From the NCBI GenBank assembly GCA_020639115.1, contig JACKHG010000014.1, positions 1 through 64,000 of the forward strand: a stretch of DNA of 64,000 nucleotides, written 5' to 3'. Origin of the DNA: Phycisphaerales bacterium. Its GTDB lineage: Bacteria; Planctomycetota; Phycisphaerae; UBA1845. Positions within the stretch are counted from its first letter, which is position 1. Each line of letters opens with the position of its first letter. Made by a program: the position numbers and the translations under genes. The notes below the pieces were generated by a model. The model was not told where the DNA came from and did not search any database. It saw only the letters and a program-made list of their open reading frames with translations. This document shows positions 59,215 to 64,000 of the stretch, one piece after another.

Positions 59215-61524
59215 ATGCGCGCTTTTCCCAGCCGAATCGACCGTCTCGGATCGCTTGTCATCCTGCTGGCAGGAGGGTTGGTGCCGGGCCCCCCGGCCAG
59301 GGCAGCCGATCCCGCCCGACCGGAGGCCCTGCGCCTGCGGGTCGGCGACGTCGTGCCCGCTCGCTCGAAGACCTCAGCCAAGGCCGATGCGCTGGTTATT
59401 CAGCTCACCGGGCCGCTGACCCGAGATGTTCGTCGAGAACTCGACGACCTCGGCGTTGAACTGCTCGCGTACCTGCCGCCGCACGCATACCTCGCCCGCA
59501 TCGCCTCCGCCGAAGTCGAACGCGTTCGGGCCCTGCCCGCCGTCGTCGAGGTCGGCGCCTACGCCCGCGATTGGCGCATCTGCCCGGATCTCGCGGATCT
59601 CAGCGCAACCGTGGGCAGTCAGACGCAACGCGTCACGCCGCGGATGCTCGCCTACCGGCAGCGCGTCGGTTCGCGCCGCGCGGCCTTGGCCGAACTCGGC
59701 CGCGTGCAGCTCGCGATCGCAGCACTCCCGGGCGAAGTGGCAGCCGACCTGACGGCACGCGTGGCGGCGGTCGCCGGATGCCGCGTGCTGCGCACGACCG
59801 TCGCCGGCGAGCGTACTTTTCTCGATGTCGAAGCACCGGCGGACGCCTTGTCGGCGCTGGCTGCGGTCGACGGCGTGCAGTTCATCGAGGACGCGCCGGC
59901 GCCCGTCGAGCGCAACGCCGTCACCGCGCCGTTTCTGCAGAGCGGAGCAGCGCTCACGCCGTACTGGGATGTGGCGTTGCAGGGCGAGGATCAGATCGTC
60001 GGCATGATCGACTCGACGCCGCGAATCACCCACTGCATGTTCTCCGACTCCGTCGCGGTCGGACCCGATCACCGCAAGTTCGTCTACACCGATCCCGACC
60101 CCCTCAGTTCCGCGGCGGTACACGGGACCTTCGTGGCGGGCGTGCTCGCCGGCGACATGGGCACGTGGGGCGTCTGCGAACCCGGCGACGGTCTCGCATG
60201 CGCTGCCCGCATCGCGTACACGAACCTCGCGCTGATCAGCGCCTCGCCCGCATCGCTCTACGATCACCTCCAGGCCGATCACGACGCCGGCGCCGCCATC
60301 CACACCAACAGTTGGGGCGACGACGGCTCGACCGCGTACACGATCTGGTGCCACGAAATCGACGCGTTCAGCTACGACCACGAGTACGACGCGGTGATCT
60401 TCGCCGAGACGAACACCTCCCTGCTGCGCACGCCCGAAAACGCCAAGAACGTGCTCGCCGTCGGGGCGTCTCTGCAATATCCCAACCAGGACAGCCACTG
60501 CTACGGCGGAGCCGGGCCGACCGCGGACGGCCGCCGCAAGCCGGAGGTCTTCGCGCCCGGGTGCGGCGTCCGCTCCGCCGCGAGTTCGACGCCCTGCGGC
60601 ACGCAGACCGGCTCGGGCACGTCGTACGCAGCCCCCGCGGTGGCGGCGGCGGCGGCACTCGTGCGGCAGTACTTCGTCGATGGATTTTACCCTAACGGAG
60701 CGCGCGGCTCCGGGCCGAGCCTGGTGCCAACCGGTGCTCTGCTGCGCGCCGCGCTCATCAATTCGGCGACGGACATGGCGCTGGAACCGGGCTACCCCTC
60801 GAATGTGGAGGGGTGGGGTGTGCTCGGCCTGCACCGCACGCTGTATCTCGCGGATCGAGCCCCCGGCGCCGCCGGTCACCGCCGCCTCGTCGTACGTGAC
60901 GTGCCGAACGCAGCCGGCCTCGCCACGGGCGAGACGCTGCGCTTGCACGTCGGCGTGTGGGACGAAGCCGAACCCCTCCGCATCACGCTCGTTTTCACCG
61001 ATCCGCCGGGCGCGGTCGGCGCCGCCGACCCCGTCGTCAACGATCTCGACCTCATCGTCACGGCGCCCGACGGCTCGACCTACTACGGCAACGTCTTCTC
61101 CAGCGGCGTGTCGGTCGCCGGTGGATTCGCCGACAACCGCAACACCGTCGAGCAGGTGCTCATCGCCGCCCCGCTCGCCGGCGCCTACACGGTGGACGTC
61201 TTCGCCCGCGAAGTGAACAGTCCCGCCGACCAGGGCTGCGCCGTCGTCATTACCGGGGACGTGCTGGAAATCGCAAGCACGCTGCCAATCGCCAGCGGCG
61301 CCGGCGCCGCTCAGCAGGGCGCCGTGCGCACCGCGTTCGCCGATCACGACAGCGACGGCGACTGCGACCTGCGCGACTTCGCCGCGTTCCAGGCCTGCTA
61401 CACCGGCCCGCTCGCCTCCTACGCCGATCCGTCCTGTAGCGTCTTCGACGCGGACGCCGACGGCGACATCGACGGCGCCGACCACCGCGCCGTTCAGTTT
61501 GCCCAAACACCGCCAGCCCACTGA
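59215..61524 (+). CDS. Secreted subtilisin-like serine protease (S8)
   Basis: A 769-residue protein with a signal peptide ending near 'GPPARA'. A pro-region of about 200 residues (with 'LDDLGVELLAYLPPHAYLAR') precedes the S8 domain. The catalytic triad is in order: D266 ('VGMIDSTP'), H303 ('AVHGTFVAGVLAGD') and S470 ('GSGTSYAAPAVA'); N400 may serve the oxyanion hole. A beta-rich P-domain-like part follows ('LRITLVFTDPPGA', 'VNDLDLIVTAPDGSTYYGN'). The end is the dockerin-like module: 'DHDSDGDCDLRDFAAFQACY', then 'FDADADGDIDGADHRAV'. It is divergent from the giant surface protein, with 155 bp between starts. It should act outside the cell on proteins or on itself. Confidence 0.9.
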   Translation: MRAFPSRIDRLGSLVILLAGGLVPGPPARAADPARPEALRLRVGDVVPARSKTSAKADALVIQLTGPLTRDVRRELDDLGVELLAYLPPHAYLARIASAEVERVRALPAVVEVGAYARDWRICPDLADLSATVGSQTQRVTPRMLAYRQRVGSRRAALAELGRVQLAIAALPGEVAADLTARVAAVAGCRVLRTTVAGERTFLDVEAPADALSALAAVDGVQFIEDAPAPVERNAVTAPFLQSGAALTPYWDVALQGEDQIVGMIDSTPRITHCMFSDSVAVGPDHRKFVYTDPDPLSSAAVHGTFVAGVLAGDMGTWGVCEPGDGLACAARIAYTNLALISASPASLYDHLQADHDAGAAIHTNSWGDDGSTAYTIWCHEIDAFSYDHEYDAVIFAETNTSLLRTPENAKNVLAVGASLQYPNQDSHCYGGAGPTADGRRKPEVFAPGCGVRSAASSTPCGTQTGSGTSYAAPAVAAAAALVRQYFVDGFYPNGARGSGPSLVPTGALLRAALINSATDMALEPGYPSNVEGWGVLGLHRTLYLADRAPGAAGHRRLVVRDVPNAAGLATGETLRLHVGVWDEAEPLRITLVFTDPPGAVGAADPVVNDLDLIVTAPDGSTYYGNVFSSGVSVAGGFADNRNTVEQVLIAAPLAGAYTVDVFAREVNSPADQGCAVVITGDVLEIASTLPIASGAGAAQQGAVRTAFADHDSDGDCDLRDFAAFQACYTGPLASYADPSCSVFDADADGDIDGADHRAVQFAQTPPAH

Positions 61525-61686
61525 TGCCCCGAGGCCGCGCGGGGACTATTGCCCAATCCTGCATTCCCCACCGGGCACCGCCGCCCCAGCCGGTAAGGAT
61601 GCGTCAGTCGCAGAAGTGGCGATTCGACACATAAAGCTTTACCCGGTAGCAACTTACGAGTCGCGCCGCATTAGCCGCACCGCCCC

Positions 61687-61700
61687 GGCACACCCCTTGC
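61687..61700 (+). promoter_or_regulatory. Possible sigma-54-type promoter
   Basis: GGCACACCCCTTGC fits the GG-N10-GC spacing of sigma-54 promoters, with 'GGCAC' and 'TTGC' cores. It lies about 100 bp before the next start. One match in GC-rich DNA is weak evidence. Confidence 0.25.
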
Positions 61701-61797
61701 CCTTGCCGTGGGCTGGTAACGGGCCGGACGTCATGCCTCGACGCATCCCATGACGCCCGGAAAGGGACAACACGGCAGCATGCGGAGGAGGCGACTG

Positions 61798-64000
61798 ATG
61801 GATCGACGGCAGACGGTGTTCTGGGGATCGATGTTCGCGACAGCTTGGGCCCTCACAGCCCACCCGCAACCGGCGGTCGCCGGCGGCCTGGTCTGCACCG
61901 GCGACGGCGCCGCGGCAACCTGCACCCTGCAATTGAGCAAGGCGATGTCGTTCGAATGTGCCGCCAATGGCGTCACGGAACTGACCACAGCCAGCGGCTA
62001 CGCCATGATCGGCGACGTCACGCTGCACACGCCCGCTCAGGACTTCACGCTGTTCGAAGCGACGCTGGTCTTCGAGGCGACAGCCACCGGCGAGACGCTG
62101 CCGTACCAGCTCTACGGCATGTGCCGGGCGCCGCTGGGCCAGATGGGCCTCACCGACAACCCGGTTTCCGTTTCGCCGATGGCCGGCGTGGGTGTCGTCA
62201 CGCGCAAGACGCTGCAGGGTCTGCTCGACGGCGCCGACAACCGGCTGCCGCTGGCCGAGAACGACAGCTACGCCGTCGCGCCGGCGTACCTGTTCTTTCA
62301 CTTCGCCACCGGCGTCGAGCTGGATCTGCAACTGGCGGAACGGCTCGGCCTCAACACGGACGACGGTGCGCACGATCCGTTTCAGTATGCGTTTCCGGGC
62401 GACATGAGCCTGACCATGATCTTCGACCCGACCGATCCGTACGTCTACATGTCTTCGGACGCGCGCAAGCTGCTGTTCGGCTCGTCAGACAACGATGCTG
62501 AGACGAAGCCCGCGGAACAGGAGCAGGGGCAGGAGCAGGCAACCGAGCGGGACGAACAGACGCAGACGCCTGCGGAGTCGGACACCGCGCCGGCTGCGAA
62601 CGCGGACGACGGCAAGAAGAAGAAACACGATAAGGCCGATGGCGAGGATGGCGCCGGCAAAGGCTCGGGGATTTCCCTGGGAGCGTTCGCGACGTCGCTG
62701 CACGGCGGAATTCCCTTTACGCCGCAGATGACCTGGGGCCTGCCCGATACCGTGCCGAGCTTCAAGGGCCAGCTCTACGTCGACACCACCGTGCCCCTGC
62801 CCTATGGCATCGAGGTGTCCGGGCCGCTGGTGACCTACGCGGGCGCGGACGGCTTCGAGCAGGGCGGCAACGGCGACGTCGCGGTCGGTTTCAGCATCTT
62901 CGGCGACGTGCTGGGCATGGAATTCCCATTGGGTTCCGCGACCGCGGGCTACGGCGTGCATGGCGAACGCGCGTATGCGTACTTCAGCGGCACGCTCGCG
63001 CCGGATGACTCCTTCCTGCCGGACTGGGTGCCGATCGTGCCCGCGGCCGAGGCCCAGGTCGCGGCCTACATCGACAGCGCCCACGTCGCGGATACGCGGC
63101 TGCAGGCCCACGGCCGCTTCAACCTGGACGCCGGCAACCTGGGCCGCATGACCGGCGTCGATCTGAACGAACTGTTCGTGCGCGAGGGCGACCTGACCGT
63201 CGATCGTCACGGCGTCTGGCTGCGCGGCCGCAGCGCCACCAGCATCCATCCCGACCTGGTGTTCGGCAGCGAGGTGGTCGTGGAGGCGCTGTTCTCCGCC
63301 GACAACTTCGATGACTCGTACATCCTGCTGCGCGGCGACATGACGATCGGCGGCACCGCGCTGGGCAGCGAGGCCGAGGCCATGATCACGCCGCGCGGCG
63401 TGTTTGTGTCCGGCTCGTTCAGCACGCCCGTCAGCCGCATCGCCCTCTCCGGCGCGATCACCGCGCAGGGGCCGGTGCTGACCGGATCCGCCGGCGTCGA
63501 CTTCAACCTCGACGGCCTGCACCAGGCCCAGCAGGATGCGCAACGCGCCATCCGCAACGCCCAGGCCGACGTCGAACGCCTGACCGGCGAGATCGTGCGC
63601 ATGCGCACCCAGGTCGCCAAGGAACGCCAGCGCGACGCGAAGAACGTCGACGCGGCCCGGCAGGACGTCGCCGACCAGCAGGGCCAGGTGGACAAGCTGC
63701 AGACGCAGATCGACCGCAACAAATCGGCGATCGCCGCGCATCAGCGCAAGATCAGCGACTGGAACAAGTGGTACAAGCGCCAGCCGTGGTACAAGAAGAC
63801 GTGGGCGTGGGCCCGCTACCTCAAGGAAACCGGTTGGCGCTACGCCAAGATCGCCGAACTGGGCACCGCGATCGCCGGCCTGGAAACCGCCAAGGCCACC
63901 GCGACCGCGGCGCTCAAGGCCGCGCAGGGCGTGCTCGCGGGCCTGGAGCAGGCCATCGTGCACACGCCGATCGACGCCGACCCGCGCGTGGCCGCGCTGA
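61798..64000 (+). CDS. Large secreted protein of unknown function, 3' end outside window
   Basis: Open from the ATG at 61798 to the window end without an in-frame stop (at least 734 residues). A strong GGAGGAGG site lies 6 bases upstream. A signal peptide ends near 'QPAVA'. A beta-rich N-terminal domain of about 210 residues is followed by a Glu/Gln/Lys/Asp-rich linker (about 235-290, with 'DDGKKKKHDKADGEDG'). A second beta-rich region comes next (about 295-580, with repeated 'GxxxTxG' and 'VAVGFSIFGDVLG'). A coiled coil (about 585-640, 'AQADVERLTGEIVRMRTQVA') and an aromatic/Lys hinge ('WNKWYKRQPWYKKTWAW') follow, then another helix. Layout suggests an outer-surface or matrix protein with a stalk. 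No known family was recognised. Confidence 0.75.
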   Translation, partial: MDRRQTVFWGSMFATAWALTAHPQPAVAGGLVCTGDGAAATCTLQLSKAMSFECAANGVTELTTASGYAMIGDVTLHTPAQDFTLFEATLVFEATATGETLPYQLYGMCRAPLGQMGLTDNPVSVSPMAGVGVVTRKTLQGLLDGADNRLPLAENDSYAVAPAYLFFHFATGVELDLQLAERLGLNTDDGAHDPFQYAFPGDMSLTMIFDPTDPYVYMSSDARKLLFGSSDNDAETKPAEQEQGQEQATERDEQTQTPAESDTAPAANADDGKKKKHDKADGEDGAGKGSGISLGAFATSLHGGIPFTPQMTWGLPDTVPSFKGQLYVDTTVPLPYGIEVSGPLVTYAGADGFEQGGNGDVAVGFSIFGDVLGMEFPLGSATAGYGVHGERAYAYFSGTLAPDDSFLPDWVPIVPAAEAQVAAYIDSAHVADTRLQAHGRFNLDAGNLGRMTGVDLNELFVREGDLTVDRHGVWLRGRSATSIHPDLVFGSEVVVEALFSADNFDDSYILLRGDMTIGGTALGSEAEAMITPRGVFVSGSFSTPVSRIALSGAITAQGPVLTGSAGVDFNLDGLHQAQQDAQRAIRNAQADVERLTGEIVRMRTQVAKERQRDAKNVDAARQDVADQQGQVDKLQTQIDRNKSAIAAHQRKISDWNKWYKRQPWYKKTWAWARYLKETGWRYAKIAELGTAIAGLETAKATATAALKAAQGVLAGLEQAIVHTPIDADPRVAAL

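Noticed and set aside
62485..63963. 492-residue open frame opposite the final partial gene
   Set aside because: The plus strand has signal peptide, ribosome-binding site and continuous frame; the minus frame is a shadow.
1..64000. CRISPR arrays, tRNA and rRNA genes
   Set aside because: No regularly spaced direct repeats and no tRNA T-arm or rRNA signature was seen on either strand by eye.

Overview
The window is GC-rich, densely coded bacterial chromosome with strong GC preference at third codon positions. Several gene types together point to the Planctomycetota, perhaps Phycisphaerae or a relative. These are a Sigma70_ECF-type sigma factor overlapping a Ser/Thr kinase with WD40 repeats, a BlaI/M56 pair, a DUF2723 membrane protein, a YdjY-type lipoprotein, CPxCG zinc-ribbon membrane proteins, and very large secreted proteins with FG-GAP, 'DxNxxPDxC' and dockerin-like repeats. 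The class assignment is inference; no rRNA or tRNA gene was seen.

Layout. 1-2.3 kb: the 3' end of nuoN, two small genes coupled to it by ATGA overlaps, then a zinc-ribbon membrane protein and an unknown gene. 2.3-5.6 kb is a gene graveyard: an IS110-type transposase broken by frameshifts, about 950 bp without a gene, and a DEAD-box helicase with several frameshifts and no motif II. 5.7-11.1 kb: a coiled-coil membrane protein, phosphomannose isomerase divergent from a tRNA-binding protein, then a two-gene receiver/GGDEF signalling pair and a small membrane protein. 11.3-15.8 kb: ECF sigma factor plus a kinase with two predicted WD40 propellers. 15.9-19.6 kb: a beta-hydroxyacid dehydrogenase, a Cys-rich lipoprotein, a POT-family peptide transporter and a DinB-like protein.

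19.7-24.1 kb carries acyl-CoA catabolism: enoyl-CoA hydratase, biotin carboxylase, biotin carrier and HMG-CoA lyase. This is the leucine/isovalerate pathway without a carboxyltransferase gene in the window. A membrane SGNH hydrolase and ribBA follow. 27.6-32.3 kb (minus strand): a TPR/secretin outer-membrane protein and a YdjY lipoprotein. 33.2-38.2 kb: methylisocitrate lyase and methylcitrate synthase (overlapping ATGA), a lipoprotein with three thioredoxin-like folds, and a SucC-like ligase with an unusual Cys-containing tail. The two acyl-CoA blocks suggest use of branched-chain amino acids or propionate.

38.3-64 kb is mostly envelope and extracellular. It holds an ADAM/ADAMTS-like secreted metalloprotease, a DUF2723 protein, a BlaI repressor with an M56 protease, a TPR-ExbB-ExbD-PD40 operon, a 1846-residue surface protein, a subtilisin-like protease, and the start of a further large secreted protein. 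Three of the secreted proteins end in the same dockerin-like, two-cysteine module. The most unusual items are the ADAM-like protease, the energised TPR/ExbB/ExbD/PD40 operon, the shared C-terminal module, and the receiver protein that ends in a FliM-N-like peptide.
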